From Nothophaeocryptopus gaeumannii (lineage: Eukaryota > Ascomycota > Dothideomycetes > Mycosphaerellales > Mycosphaerellaceae), in the NCBI GenBank assembly GCA_031771865.1, contig JASISA010000010.1, positions 1 through 64,000 of the forward strand: a DNA stretch of 64,000 nucleotides, written 5' to 3'. Both the position numbers and the translations under genes were made by a program. Of this stretch, positions 33,611 to 47,300 are shown one piece after another; within the stretch, counting starts at the first letter, position 1; each line of letters begins with the position of its first letter. The notes below the pieces were generated by a model. It had not been told where the DNA came from. It was given only the letters and a program-made list of their open reading frames with translations, and searched no databases.

Positions 33611-34283
33611 TGTGATTGATGGTTCAATTCGTCAGGCTTCAGTTCGTTGATCGTAGTAGAGATATTTGAGTGCTGTAAAAGGTCCGGTCGATCAGATGCG
33701 TCAAGTTTTCCAGAGGGTATCTTAGAAGGGGCTGTGGGAAAGGTTGTTTGTGATGTATACCGTCCACCAAAGCTAGGCAAGCCTCGGATGGGTTGAATGA
33801 CGTCTGAGGCACGGCGCGTCATCAAAGCATGGAAAGTGGAAAGACGCTCACATGGCGCCTGCCCGGTGCACTAAGAGATCCGGATGTGGAAGACAAAGAT
33901 ACGTACAACTTGAATGCGTGAGACTTGATCAAATGCTCATTGGCTGCGTCGCGATCACAAGCGCTGGACTCGGATGTACGAGGATGTCGACTGCATGCGC
34001 ATCACTGAACGAGGAGGTCAATGCGCCGGATCAAATGGCAAGCAATTTTGACTGAAGAGAATTCAAAACCGCAATGAGATGAAGACTGAGCATTTGCGCA
34101 CGGTCAAAAGTGCTCGTTGAGGTGTATCCGACATCATATGTCTCGTATAGAAGCAGAAGCATAGATGGATTCCAACAAGTTCATCAAATATCACACCTGC
34201 CCGCAATCAGCGTGCTTCTCGTAGACAGTCAGGTCCCTCCGTGGAAGGAGACATCTCATACCATAGCATACTTCAACTCTTCC
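33611..34283. other. Eisosome gene upstream region with a possible uORF
   Basis: A minus-strand ATG at 33822 opens 71 codons whose stop, TGA, exists only in the spliced transcript and overlaps the Pil1 start codon (CAATGA). Whether the transcript begins upstream of 33822 is unknown. Nothing else is recognisable. Confidence 0.4.
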
Positions 34284-34502
34284 TCATCGCACAATCGTCC
34301 TCGACGTCTTCCTGTACACCTCCCCACTCGCTCCAGGGTGACTATGATATGAACTCCTGTAACTTGTCCTCTCCATCGGAACCACACTCGTTCTTCTGTA
34401 CACGCTTTTATGGCTCGATCGACCACCGTGGTAGTTGCTCACGGGACGAGGCGCGTAGTCGCGCACGACGTATTCGCGTTGGGGGCGGGAGACGAGGCAC
34501 AT
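34284..34502 (-). CDS. Small Arg/Tyr/Ser-rich hypothetical protein
   Basis: A 72-codon minus frame starts at ATG 34502 with MCLVSRPQREYVVRDYAPRP. It is rich in Arg, Tyr and Ser (RRTSVVPMERTSYRSSYHSH) and ends KTSRTIVR. The biased composition and MC start remind me of short conserved fungal proteins, but I cannot name a family. It could also be an exon of a longer gene. Confidence 0.4.
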   Translation of the reverse strand: MCLVSRPQREYVVRDYAPRPVSNYHGGRSSHKSVYRRTSVVPMERTSYRSSYHSHPGASGEVYRKTSRTIVR

Positions 34503-35346
34503 CTTTAATAAGGGCGTGGAGAGGAGGTGGTTTTTGGGTTTGGATGCGTGGTATGTATGGTAGGTAGGTCGTGCTGTGCGCGTTTTCGGTCGTCCTGGAG
34601 TGTGTCTCGATATATGTAGTGGTTCGCAGTGGAGCTAATATCAGCTATCGCACCTCGTCGGTCGGTTCGCAATGTTCGTCCTCGTGGGTTCGATCCTCTC
34701 GTATAGTTGCTGCGTAGCCTGTGGTGCTGTTGAGACCGGTGTAGTTCTATATAGAGGCACCGCAATCTGTGACTCAAATGAAACACAACAGAGATGGACC
34801 TACGAGTCAAAAGCCAACTGCCAGGTCTTCACATCAGGGAAGCGAGGAACAGCCAGGCGGCCTCCAATGCATAATAATAATAAACCAGCTGATGGTTGCA
34901 TAGAGAGGGTGTGATCGAAATCCATGTCATCCCAGCTGCGGGCACTTCTTCCACCATCCCAGCCATTTCCCGCCTAAGCGCGCTGATTGGTGACAACATC
35001 TCTGTAAGCCAAGGAAAGGTGGCCGCCGTCGATATCATATTCCGCGCGTTTGTGCATACGCGAGTGCTGGAAGTTTCTTAGGTTTCGTTTCGTTTCGTGA
35101 TGATGTGGTTGCGAAGGATCTTCTGCTCACTTGGGTGGGAAAGCAGAAAGCGATTTGCGCTGATGTGACGCCAAGCTTAGACAGTGAAGAGGAAGAGGAA
35201 GGGGAACTAGATTGACAAGTCCATACACATTGAACATTCACAATAAACTATGTAAAAGGTATACCTCATGTACTGCCGTGAATCATAAGATGCTCCGTTA
35301 ACTCATGCATGCAATCATCCCCATCCACCCAAACCTATTTCCATTT
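34503..35346. other. No gene seen downstream of the giant leashin-like gene
   Basis: About 840 bp with only short frames on both strands. It must include the 3' UTR of the leashin-like gene (minus strand, stop at 35347). Confidence 0.45.
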
Positions 35347-38300
35347 TCAAAGTCCAGAACCCCCAGGCGCCTCACTAATCAGACTGTGTCTGCTCGCTCT
35401 GCTTCTGCTTCTGATGGGATCATCAATCTCCATCGCGCCGCTCATCACTCGAACGACTTTCTTCCCCCGAGATCCGTCATTATGCACGAGGACCTGAGCC
35501 GGACAGACCACAATCTCCTCCTCTCCTTCCCCTACATCGTCGCCTTTCTTGACGACAAGTGGGAAAAGGACAATCTTAACGACCGCATGTTCTGCGGCAA
35601 GGTCCTCATTGGAGCTGAAGAAACCTGAGCGCTCATTCATGAGCGAGGCGTTGAAGAAGACCTTCCTGACAAGATCCCCGTTGGTGTCGTACTCTGGCTG
35701 CAATGGAGGCAGCATGATGTATTCCGCGCGCTGTGTGCGCATCTCGACTGAGAGATCGACTGCGATCCGAATGACTTTCAGGAGCGAGGCTGAAAGCTGG
35801 TCGCGCACCCCAGAAGGTGGAGGGAGAAGCGAGCAGAGCATGCCGAAGATCTCATGCGAGACTGCCTCTGTGTCCAGCGCGCATTGCTCTTCGAATTGGG
35901 GGCGCTTGGACAAAAGTACGAGTGTTGTCGCACGCCAGTGCGCAACTGCACGAGGAGGTCCAACCTCTGCAAGAAGCTTCTCAAGAGCCTTGAGCTTTTG
36001 TCGTTGCTCCCGATCCATGCCAAACAGGTACCGCGTGAAGACATACTCCCATACCATGGTCATGACCACAGACATGAAGACGTCACGTCGGCGCACACGA
36101 TCGCTGAGAAGTTTGTCGACGTCCGAGCCGTCCAAGATAGCATTGTCCAGTCGGGCTTCCAGCTTGTCGTCTTTGAGTTCGGTGGACAGTCGGCAGACGC
36201 GGTTGTCGGACATCTTGGAGAATCGCAAGACCCATTGCTGAACGTGCTGGCACAGCTTTTGACACGATCCATCGAAGTAGTCTTCATCTCGTTGCATGAG
36301 CCAGTCGTCCGACTTGGATGATTGTATTTGCACTTGCAGCGCTCTGATCTGTTCGACCGCAATGTCCAGTTGCTCGCGCAGTCGGAGGATCTCGGCGTTC
36401 TTGTCGGCCAGCGCGGTGGCAATCTCGGCTTCCACAATGTCCTTCATACCGGACGTGATTCTACCATGCTCGAAGCGCATTGTGTCGAGCTCTCTACGCG
36501 TCGATTGCCATTGATCATGAGCCTGCGCGTGTTCGGCTTGAAGTGTCGCATATCGTCCGTTCGTATCGTCGACCAGGTTCCTATTCGCTTCGGTGAGTCC
36601 GATGTTGTGCTCGGATAGTCGCGCAATTTCCTCTTGCATTGGCAGCAGCATCGCCTTGATCTTGCTGATCTCGACGTCCTTTTCCTGTAGCTGCAGGTCA
36701 CGTGCGTTGAGCATTTCCTGGAGATTGCTATTCTCGACGCCATGATTGTGGTGGTCTTGGAAGCTGCCACCCGCGGCTCGTGCGTCTTGAAGCGCGCGAT
36801 TCTCAGCAGTCAGCTGATCGAGCTTGGACTCCAGTTCGTTGATGTGCATGCTCTGTCGCTTGCGCACACTTGGCGGACGCGTCGGCGATACTTGCGACGG
36901 TTGCGAACCGCCATATCCCTGCTGCGTATCGTCAGTATTGCATGAATTCCATCGATCTGGATATTGACGTACAAAAACATCATCATCGATATCCATGGCG
37001 CGCGAGGCGCTTCCATTGATTACCTCGTCATCATTAAGCGGTGGTGTCGGCGGTGGCTCGAAGGGAATTGTTTTGGGTGAGTCCCTAGCGCCGACGGACG
37101 AAGCCGTCTCCCCACTTCGCCGTGCCGCGGCCCGCAGGTCACCTGACAGGCTGGTTCTCTTCAGTGATGGGGTTGAGCTGCGGTTGGAGGCTCGACTGTA
37201 CGATCGAAGCTCCGAGGGGGACTTCAAATGGGAGCCGCTGGCATTGGATCGATTGCTCATGACGCTGGGAGACCGCGGATCTGGCACCATGCCCGATCTT
37301 GAAGAATGACGAGGCAAAGACCGATCAAGGTTGACAGTCTCGTTCTGCTCGTCGACAGCAGGCCATGACAAGCGGTTGTAGGCTTCATCCGAGATTGATA
37401 GCGGGTTGCTGACGGACCTTCCACTGCCACCAGAAGGTATGGTCATGTGTGGTCGGATGGAGGGTGACAGTGCTTGCTCTTGGGCCCGGATCTCCTGAGG
37501 AGTCTCTGCGCGCTTGATCACTTTGATTTGATCGGGTCCTCCAACCTCTCCTTGAGCCTTGCTCCTCTTGCGCGAGTGCCCACGCTCCTCAGGAATGGGA
37601 TCCAGAGGCACTCTTGGGCTGGTCGGCGAGAATGCAGAACGGTCGTGAGTAGCTCCAGCTGAGCCAACAGGACTTGGCTCGGCCTCTCTTGACCTCGAAC
37701 GTGTGTGGGAGGCCGGGGAACGTTCTGAGCTCTGACCTGGCGTTCTCTGATCGAAGAAGTTCGGGGAGCGTTCGCCTACTGAAGCAAGTTCGTCAGGTGG
37801 TGACTGGAATAGGTAGGACGCGCGGTTCTTACTCGTCGGCTCCAGTGGAGTCTTGTTGTCTGCACTTGGCGTTCGGGCGTGGCCATCGAGGGGGCCAGCG
37901 TTGACGTCCTTCGATCTTTGCTTTGGTGTGTGTAAGCTCCAGTCTTTCTCCGGACTCGGTGGAGTTGAAATGCGGAGAGGCTCGAGAGATCGGCGCTCGC
38001 GCAGGCTATCTCGTGAAGAGCTGGTATGTAAAATTTCGGGAATCTCACGACTAGATCGATCAGTTTGCAGAGACGAGCGTTTACCTTCGGTATGGCCGCT
38101 GTCTCGGATGACTTGGTGCTCTTTGGTTTCGATGCCAACATGATCGGATGGTACCTGCTCTTTGCTCTGGAGGTTGTTAAAGGACCAACTTGGCTCGTTC
38201 GGTACTTGACCGCGCGGGACTTCGACACCTCTACTGTCGCCCACTTGTCGCTCCCTCGCAGTGTCCTTCTGCTTCTGCGCGGATGATTGTCTTTCTCTTG

Positions 38301-41300
38301 CAGCAGCAGCGACGACAGCTGCCATGCCTGCCATGCCAGCTTCAGGAACTGCTACAGGAACGTGCTGAGAGACTTCGGATGTGTGCATGAAGCCGCTGGG
38401 CCCAGTACCGGAGCTTGAGCGCCTTTCTCGATTCTCAGGTGGCAGGACCTTGCGCTTCACTCTCTCCATACCCGCAAATGCGCCTTGAAAGATGTTGCGC
38501 TGGCCTGTGGGACTCTTAGGATGCGAAGAGTCGAGTGGTGCCTTTGATGTGCCCTGTTCCGCTTCCGTGGGTGACGATCTCTCCTCGATGACTTCAGCTA
38601 TTTGGCGAGGGAAGTCTTCCTTGGTCGTGTTTCGAGACAGGCCATCGCTTTCAGAAACGACAGCGGAGCGTTCTGTGTCGTCCATGGCGCTTTCTGGGTT
38701 GTCAGATGACGTTGCGGCTCTGGCTGCTGCCTTTAGCTTCTTCTGATGTCGCTTATTCTTTTTGTAGGCCTTGTAAGCTTTGTCCATAGCGTCAACATCC
38801 ATCTCATCTTGCACGAGCCAGCCATGCTCTGGGTTCCCAGTCTCTTGACCTGACTGCGCAGCTGAGTCCTCAGGTCTGGTTTCTACGGGCTCCACTTGCT
38901 CAACGATGTGCTCGACCTTGTCTGCCGCGCTCGCGCCAGTGGCCTGGTCATCCTTGGCGGCGCCGTCCTCAGCAACTTGAGAGTATATGTTCAACTCGCC
39001 ATTCTGTAGAGGTATGCCCAGCTGCGTCTTTCTACCCTTCTTATCTTTCTTCCGCTTCGAAGTCGCGAAAGAGATCTCCGGTTCATCGTTGACGTCCGCC
39101 GACGATTCATCTTTGCTTGAAGCAAGCGCTTTGTCAAGAAGAGCGGGATCAAATCCAGCTCCTGAAAGTGACTGGTTGATTACATCGTTTAAATCGTCTC
39201 CAGCGGCTTTGTCTTGATATGAGCCGCTTCGAGCTTCTTGCGTATCATCCGCTGGTGGTGTGGGCATCTCTGAAGACTTGCGATCTTTCTTGTTCTTCTT
39301 GCGCTTGCTCGTGGTCGTGCTGACGACCTCCTCCGGGTCAGCCTCTGGAAGAGAGCCATGTGGGGAGGCTCTGCGATGAAACACTGGGTCGTTGATGACC
39401 ATGTTGGGATCGAAGCCAGTATCTGCAAGGCCGGCAGCGAGCGTTGCGGCGAAGTCGATGTCCTGTGAGGAATTGTGTGGTGGGCTTGATGTTCTGGCCG
39501 ACGTGGCCACATCTGCGATGTCACGACTATGCTGAACTGTCCCCGCGTCCTCAAAATTTCTGTGGACAGGATGCGATGTGTCTTGTTGGTGCACATCGTT
39601 CGCTTGAATGTCCTGGTATCCCGCCGTTGTATCCAGGGGCGCCGTGCTGACAGAAGGCTCTTCCAACACACCTTCAGTAGCGTCGAGTGCGTCGGAGAGC
39701 GGTCGTACAGACTCATCAACTACCTCCGCGGCTGGAGTGGAGGTGCCACTTTTCTCAGGTTTCTTCTTGTCCTTCGATTTCTTCGTTGAGAATCCTGCCC
39801 ACTCGTCTTCTGCCTTGGTCTTGGACACTTCTGCACCAATGAGAGCAGCAGCAGCACCCAAGGCGGTCGCCGCAGCAGCAACACCAAGGGCACCATTATT
39901 GTCAGCTGTATCGTGCGTGGCTGTCGCAGAGTCACCTGCACTTTCTGACCAAGGATCGTTTGTGGAAGATCGACTCTTCTTGCCCTTCTTCTTGTCTTTC
40001 TTGCTCTTCGTTGTGGTGAAACCGAAGTGTTCATTAGGCTCTTGAGGTGCTGGAGGGTCGTCATGTTTTGGCTCTTTAGAAATTGGGTCCTGCTGTTCGA
40101 TGTCCGTTGGAGACTTAGTCAGTTCGATATCAGCAGGCGGCATCGATTCGGACTCCGCCTCTTGCGTGAAGCCGTCCTCCTGTGTCGTGTGTGGTATGAC
40201 TTCGTCGACCGCAGGCTGCGACTGCTCGCCATGGGCGAAGTCATGGAACCCAAAATTGCGTTCCACTGATATTTGCGTGTTGTCCTCGTGGCCAAAGCTT
40301 GGTGTTTGTTCGCCTGACACATCCGCTGGAACAAGCTCGCGTTGGTCGCTCGCGCTTTCGTCTTCCTGGCCAAAAAGCTCAGCCAGACGCTTGGCTTTCT
40401 TCGCTTTCTTACCCTTTTTGCCAGTCGCTGGAGCGGACCAGATGTCATCGGCGGGAGCTTCACCGGATTCCTCGGTCAGAACAGGCGCGGCAATCTCCTC
40501 TGTCGCATCAATCGCTGGAGATACAGTGGACTCGAAATCCTTCTTCTCGCCAGAATCTTCACACGCATCCCAAGCTTGCTGACTGGCATTCTTGTTCTTT
40601 TTGTTCTTCTTGCCACCGCTCGGCATTGACCAGGCATCCTCGAATGCGCCTTCCGCAGATTGACTTGTTTCGACAGGCTCGGCGGATGCCAAGCCGTCAT
40701 CCGCGTCAGTAGGAGTGGGTACCTCCGCCTTTTCTGTAGAGTCAAAGTCATCAAACGTCGACTGGCGGTTCTTCTTGCCCTTCTTGCCCTTCTTCTTGCT
40801 TGACTGTGGCGCAAATAAATCATCTGTCTCCGGCGCTAGTCGATCTCTGCTGACGGTATCGTCCGCAACCGGAATGACGGTTTCGCTCGATGGATCTTCA
40901 GCCAAGGCTTTGCCTTGCTGATCATGTTCTGGCAGCATAGCAGGCTCTTCTTGCGGCGAAGCTGTCACGTTTGCTGGACTCTCTTCCACAGCCTCTGGCT
41001 CTTGATTCCAAACATTCTGCTTGGACTTCTTTGACTTCTTGCCCTTCTTCTTACCCCCAGCGGAAGCAAAAAAGTCCATCTCGGCAGAAGGAGGCTCCTG
41101 CGTGGGCGCAGCAACTCGCTCGTCGAGGTCTCGTGACTCAGATAGAGGAACTTCTGCCGCGACATCATGCATAACGGTATCCTCATGGACGCCCGCCGGC
41201 TCCTGATCCAAATTTGGCGGATCTTGTACGGCTGAAGCGATCTGCTCGTCGACGACATCGCGAGCAGACGCAATGAGGTCTGGGTCAGGTTCCGTGACTT

Positions 41301-44300
41301 CGAAGGTGGTCGGTGTTGCGGTGCCAGACGCCGATTTCTTGCCTTTCTTGCCCTTCTTCTTGCTTGACGTTGGCATGGACCAGAAGTCATCTGCTTCTGC
41401 AGGCCTCGACTCCACGGGCTCCTGAGGAGTTGCTGCTGTATCATCAATTTCGGCTTCGCTGCTAGGAGCTTGCTCGGTATCATGGAGGTTCACATCGAGA
41501 TCTTGAGCCGAAGCCTCTAGTATTGGGTCGCTTTCCTCGAAACCAGCAGTAGCTGTAGCGGAGCTTTTGCCCTTCTTGCCCCTCTTCTTCTTTGACGAAG
41601 AGAATCCCCATGCATCTTCTGGCGCTGGCGCAAGTGCCTCAGTAGATTCTTGTTTGGTGGGAGCATCTTCTGGCATGGAAATATGCTCGGGCTCTACTGC
41701 AGCCTCTGCGTCCTTCTCGGGTTGTCGAGGATCATCGACGACATTCTCTTCAGATGGCTGTGACTCTACGAGGATGGGAGCCTCAGGCTCAGACTGTTCA
41801 CCCTTCTCCCCTTTCTTCTTTTTCTTGGACAGAGATGCAAAGCCCCAATCGTCTTCTGGCTCGTTTTTGACAGCTTCGATGTTCTTAGTCTCAGGAGGAG
41901 AAACATCCTCAGGCTTGACCTCACCATCGGCTTGAGGCTCGAAAGTCTCCCGAAGTGGCTCTGCCTCTTCAGGAACAGCGGTCTCTAGCTCGGACTGTTT
42001 ACCCTTCTTCCCCTTCTTCTTTTTCTTCGACGAAGTTGTGAAACCCCAAACGTCTTCTGGCTCATCTTTGGCACGCTCGGCGGCCTCAGTCTGAGTAATT
42101 GTATTGTCCTGAGTTTCTTGCTTGGCAGGCTCAATGGTTTTGACTTCGGCAATGGGAACGTCCTCAGGCTCAGGCTTCACATCGACTTGAGGCTCCACAG
42201 TCTTCTGAACAGGTTCTTGTGGCTCAGGAACCGGAGTAGCAGGCTGAGACTGCTTTTCTTTCTTGCCCTTCTTCTTTTCCTTGGGAGGAGTGAAGCCCCA
42301 GAGATCATCGTCGGCCTCCTTTGGCGGTCCATCCCGCTGTACCTCAGCAGTACTCGTGAAACCCTCTTCTAAAGCAGGAGCAAGAGCGTCTTCCATCGGC
42401 ACATCATTCCGATGTGTGACAGAGTTCACATTGAAAACGTGTGCGTCGTCAGCCGCGAGGGCACCCTCTGCGGCGGTTTCGGCCTGCATGGCGTCTTGAG
42501 CGAGCTCGTGCTCTTCTGTGGATGGAGTTTCAGGCCCTGATTTCTTGCCATTGTTGCCCTTCTTTTTCTTGCCAGTCTGGGCAGACCAAAAACCGTCGGT
42601 ATAGGCCTCTGCAGAAGTTGGTTCGAGTACCTCAGCAGAGTCTTTGTCGTTGGCAAATCCGCCCTCTGCTGCAAGTGCGTGCTGGACATCTGCTGGCAGC
42701 AGAGACTTCTCTGAGACCACAGGTTGTTCAAAAGGATCAGCGACTGCTACAGCAGGAGTCTCTGGTGCAGACTCCTGGCCCTTCTTACCCTTCTTCGTCT
42801 TTTTCTTCTTCGAAGAGGAAGCCCAAGAGAACTCATCGGGTCTGTCTTCGATAGAAGCAGAAGTTTGTCCGTCAATGTTCCGAGCGGTGTTCTCTTCAGA
42901 TACTGCCTGTGGCTCTGGACTCAGTTGCTGTTGTTCGTTCTCCGACTGTGGTTCCGTCTCTGGCCCGGCGTTTGGCGCAGATGCTGCAAGGTCTGCCTGC
43001 TCGGTAGTCAAAGAATCAGCTAGTGACTGCTGTCGGCTCTCTTTGCCATTCTTGCCCTTCTTCTTTGAAGATGACGTCCATGAGAAGTCGTCCTGTGGCT
43101 CTTCAATTGTCGCAGACTCGGTCACTGCTGGCTGTTCGAATGAAGCCGGCTCCTCTGGCCGGATCGATTCAGGTGCGAATGACACCGGCGCCGCAGTCTC
43201 TACATCGAATGTGCTCTCAACCTCCGCTTCGGGCTCGGTCTGCTCGACAGCAGATTCATGGGCGATGTCTTTCTCGGTCTCGCCTGGGACAGTTGCTGGC
43301 TTCGGTTCGGGCTCGGTATGTCCCTCTTGAGTGACGGGGGTTTGCGATCCAGAACTCTTGCCTTTCTTTCCTTTCTTGCTCTTCTTCGTTGTCGGAGCCC
43401 ATGAGAATTCCTCCCCGGGCTCTTCAGCGGGCGCAGGAGTTTGCTCTTCAGAAGTCAAGCTTGGCTGCTCAGGCTGAGGCTGCAAGTCGATCACATCAGC
43501 CTTTGGCTCCTCACCGACGGTCTTGTCACTCTCAGGGATGTTCATCAGCTGTCCATCCGGAACGACAGCCGCCTCAGCAGACTTTTTGTCTATTGGCTCT
43601 AGCGAAGCATTTGGGCCAACGAAGGCATCCTCAGGAGGTGGCGTCTCAGTGGTCGACTTGGACTTCTTGCCTTTCTTGCCCTTCTGCTTCGAGCTCGAAG
43701 TCCATGAATATTCATCAAGCTCTTCAGTTGGCATGGATGGCTGCTCGATTGGGTATTGTTCAGCCTCTTTCGATTCAGAAGGAAGCTCAGCTGATGTACT
43801 TTGAGTATTGTCAGGTTCTTCGGAAGCGATAACTTGAGGTAGGAAGTCCACGGGCGTCTCTTCAATTGCTGTCTCGGGCGCAGACTGCTGCGCTTTCTTG
43901 CTCTTCTTGCCCTTCTTTTTCGATGGTGCCGCCCAGGAAGATTCATCTTCGGCAGATGGCGTGGGCTCAGGGACGTTCGAGATGGGCGGCTCGGCAGTTG
44001 TTTCTTGTGCCTTCGACTCGGTCGCTTCTGGCTGATCGAGCACTTCCACGGGCTTCTCAACCTGTTCTCGTTCTTCCTTTGCGATTGGCTCTTCCACAAC
44101 AGGAGGCGTAGTAGGCTCCGACTTCCGACCCTTCTTTCCTTTCTTGCCCTTCTTGTTCTTCGAAGTTATCGCCCACTCAGCTGGATCGCGTGGAGAGGGC
44201 TCGCCAAAGGCATCCATGTCCTCAGTAGCGCGTTCAGGCTCTAGTTCCATGCCACGGTCAGCAAGCGGGAACTCTTTCGTTTCATCGTCACGTGCGAGTG

Positions 44301-47300
44301 TTGTATCGAGCTCGCCAGATCCTGAAGCAATGCCGAAAACATCATCGACTATGTTACTCTCGTGAGCGGGTTCCGCTGGTGTAGTTGATGGGCGATCAAG
44401 ATCTTCCATTTCATCAGCCCAAGATGGCTTGGCAATCGTCTCAGGCCGGGCTTCGTGCATCGCACTCTCCTCAACATCATGCCAAATATCCGCAGCAGAG
44501 GTAACTTGAACGGCTTCCGCATCGTGGTACTCATCGGGTTCTTCTGCTGGAAGGGCAACATCTGTTTCAGGAACGTCCTTAGACTCGGCAGATCCCTCTC
44601 GTGCAGACGCCTCCGCAACGACAGCATCGGAGGACGGCTGTTCGGGATCTGGCTCTGACTCCCATAATGACTGAAGCTTCTTCCTTGTCTTGTCCTTCTT
44701 GCTTTGCTTGCGGGACAATGCAGGTTTCTCGTCAGCGTCAAATGCTTGAACGTCGGTGACTTGATCGGATGTTGCCGGCATTGCCGGGGCTGGTGTCTCG
44801 TCAAGGTCCTTTGAGTATTCTTTGACGTCCGCCGCTGGCTGCTCGGTGTGCTCTGCAGCAGTCGTTTCAACAGTAGCAAGTTCATCACGAGATTCAGGCT
44901 CGGGCGTCCATGTCTCTGGCTCGGCGTCCCAAAGCTGCAGCACTTTCTTCTTCTTGTCCTTCTTGCTTTGCTTCCGAGAAAGACCAGCAGCCGCCAAACC
45001 TGCGGCTCCAGCAACACCAGCAGCGAGGCCAACGTCCTCAGCGAGGCCATTCTTCTCCACGTGCGAATCCTGAGCCTCTTCAACAACCTTAGGAGCATCG
45101 CGGTGATCGAATACCTCTGCCTCAGACTCTTGAGTTTGAGGAATTGCCTCCTCAGCATCTTGCGTCGTCACTTCGGGCTCCGCTGGTTCAGGCTCATCAT
45201 CCCAGACATAGTTTTTCTTCTTCTTCTTCTCTTTCTTGGCTTTCTTCTTCGAAGAAGCAGGGGTAGCCCACGTGGCGTCAGATTGCTCACTATCTACCGG
45301 AGTAGCTTGGTCCTCGGCCCTTGCTGGAATTGGCTCTTCGGAAGCAACTACTGGTTCTTCAGAGACGGGCATTGGCGCAAGAAGCTCAGTCGGTAGCGGC
45401 TCTTCTACCGGAGCTTCAGCCTTCTCCTCACCGGCAGGAACCTCAGCAGCAGATGAAATGTCTTCATTATCAGCGGCATCATCCCAAGCGAAGGTCTTGG
45501 CTTTCCTCTTGTCCTTTTTGCTCTTTTTCTTACAAACAGCAGGAGCAAAGAACTCCAGAGCCGATTTGGCAGATTGAGTGGTACTCTCATCGGGCTGCAC
45601 AATCTCACCGGCAGGTGTAGTAACGTCTGGAAGCTGATGTCTGATCTCTCGTTCAGCTTCGGCAAGATCAGTGATCGGTTGTACAGACGGCTCTTCGACG
45701 ACTTCTGACGCTGCAGAGGGTTCGTCTTTAGGCCGAGACTCAAGAGCTGCAGAATCCTCTTCAGGTTTGGACAATTCAGTCTCGGTCATAGGCTCAGTCT
45801 CAAAATCGGCCCAAGTAGCGGCCTTCTTCGCCTTCTTGTCCTTCTTCTTTGCTTTCTTGGACAAGACTGGGAAGAGATCCTCTGTTGGCTCAGGTTGCAC
45901 AATCTCACCAGCTGGAGTAGCAACATCCGGTAGTTGATGCCTGATCTCTCGTTCTGCCTCAGCGAGGCTCGTTGCAGGAGGAATGTCCGGCTCTTGATTT
46001 TGTTGCACAGCGGCCAGAGTGTCTTCGACGAGTTCGCGAGGCTCTGGCTCTTGCAGATTGTCTTGAGCGCCCGAGGTCTGGATGTCGGCGGATGGCGCAG
46101 CTTCGCTGTATGTCCAAGCAGCAGCTTTTTTCCCCTTCTTGTCTTTCTTCTTCTGCTTCTTTGAAAAGCTGGAGGAAAAGTCTTCCACTGGCTCAGGCCC
46201 AGCTTGTGAGGCAATTGGGTCCATTTCTTGAGGTTCATTCCTTGGCACAGTAGCAGAGTCGTCAGCCTGAGGCTCGACAGTGGGTTCGACTTGGACCTTC
46301 GGCTGTCCGTCGACTTCACGTGTTTCAGCAGTCTCAGCAGGAGCCTCTGCCGTTTGCTCGGCCAGGAACTTCGCCTCATCCTCAGCCCACGCAGACGATT
46401 TCTTCTTTTTGTCCTGCTTGCCTTTCTTCTTCGAAGACGAAGTTGCCCCTTCATCCGCAACAGCAGCAGCTCCAAGACCAGCAGCTATGCCAGCCGCGGT
46501 GCCCAGAATAGCATTGTCATGGGAATCAGAAAGCTGTTCGACCGCCCTCTCAGGCTCCGGCTGGGCCTCAGACGGCTGTGCTTCTTCAACCTCAGGCTCG
46601 GCCCAAACATCGCTCTGCTTCGCCTTGTTCTTGTCTTTCTTGGACTTTTTCTTCGACAAGCTAGGCTCGAAAGTCTCCTCTTCGACGGGCTTCGATTCGG
46701 CATTAACCAGCTGCTGCTCGAGCATCGCAGAGTTTAGGGCGACGTCGCGAGCGGTCTCACGCGTGGCCGAGGGCGGAGATGTCGAACCTGCCATGTACTC
46801 CTGGAAAGCCCGAGCTTGGGAATCGTGCCAAGCCATACCAGTTCCTTGCACGACTTGTCCGAACTCGGGCAGACCGAAGGACACAGACGCTGGCTCGGAC
46901 TGTTCGACAGCAAGGTCTTGCTCTGTAGATTCAGGCACGCGCTCCAGTTCCGGTTGCACTTCCTCGTCCCAGGCGGCAGAAGCGCGTTGCTTCTTCTTCG
47001 ACTTCTTGCTCTTCTTGGAAGAAGACGAAGCTGGTATGAGCTCCTCCTCAGCCGGCGGGTCAGATACCTTGATAGCCGTACCCGGCCGCTCCTCCTCGTC
47101 AACCGTCTGCTCAGTTCGCTGCAAGACGGGCACCTCAGACTCAAACCCACCCTCTTCCTGCTGTCTCTCGGTCTCAAAGAGACGACCTGTCTCACCAGCA
47201 CTCTGGGGCGTCGGCGTCTCCACGGTAAGAGCAGGTGTTCCCGGGTGAGCAGGTAGTACAGGGATGGTATGTGTAGCAGACGAAGCGAAGACACTACCTT

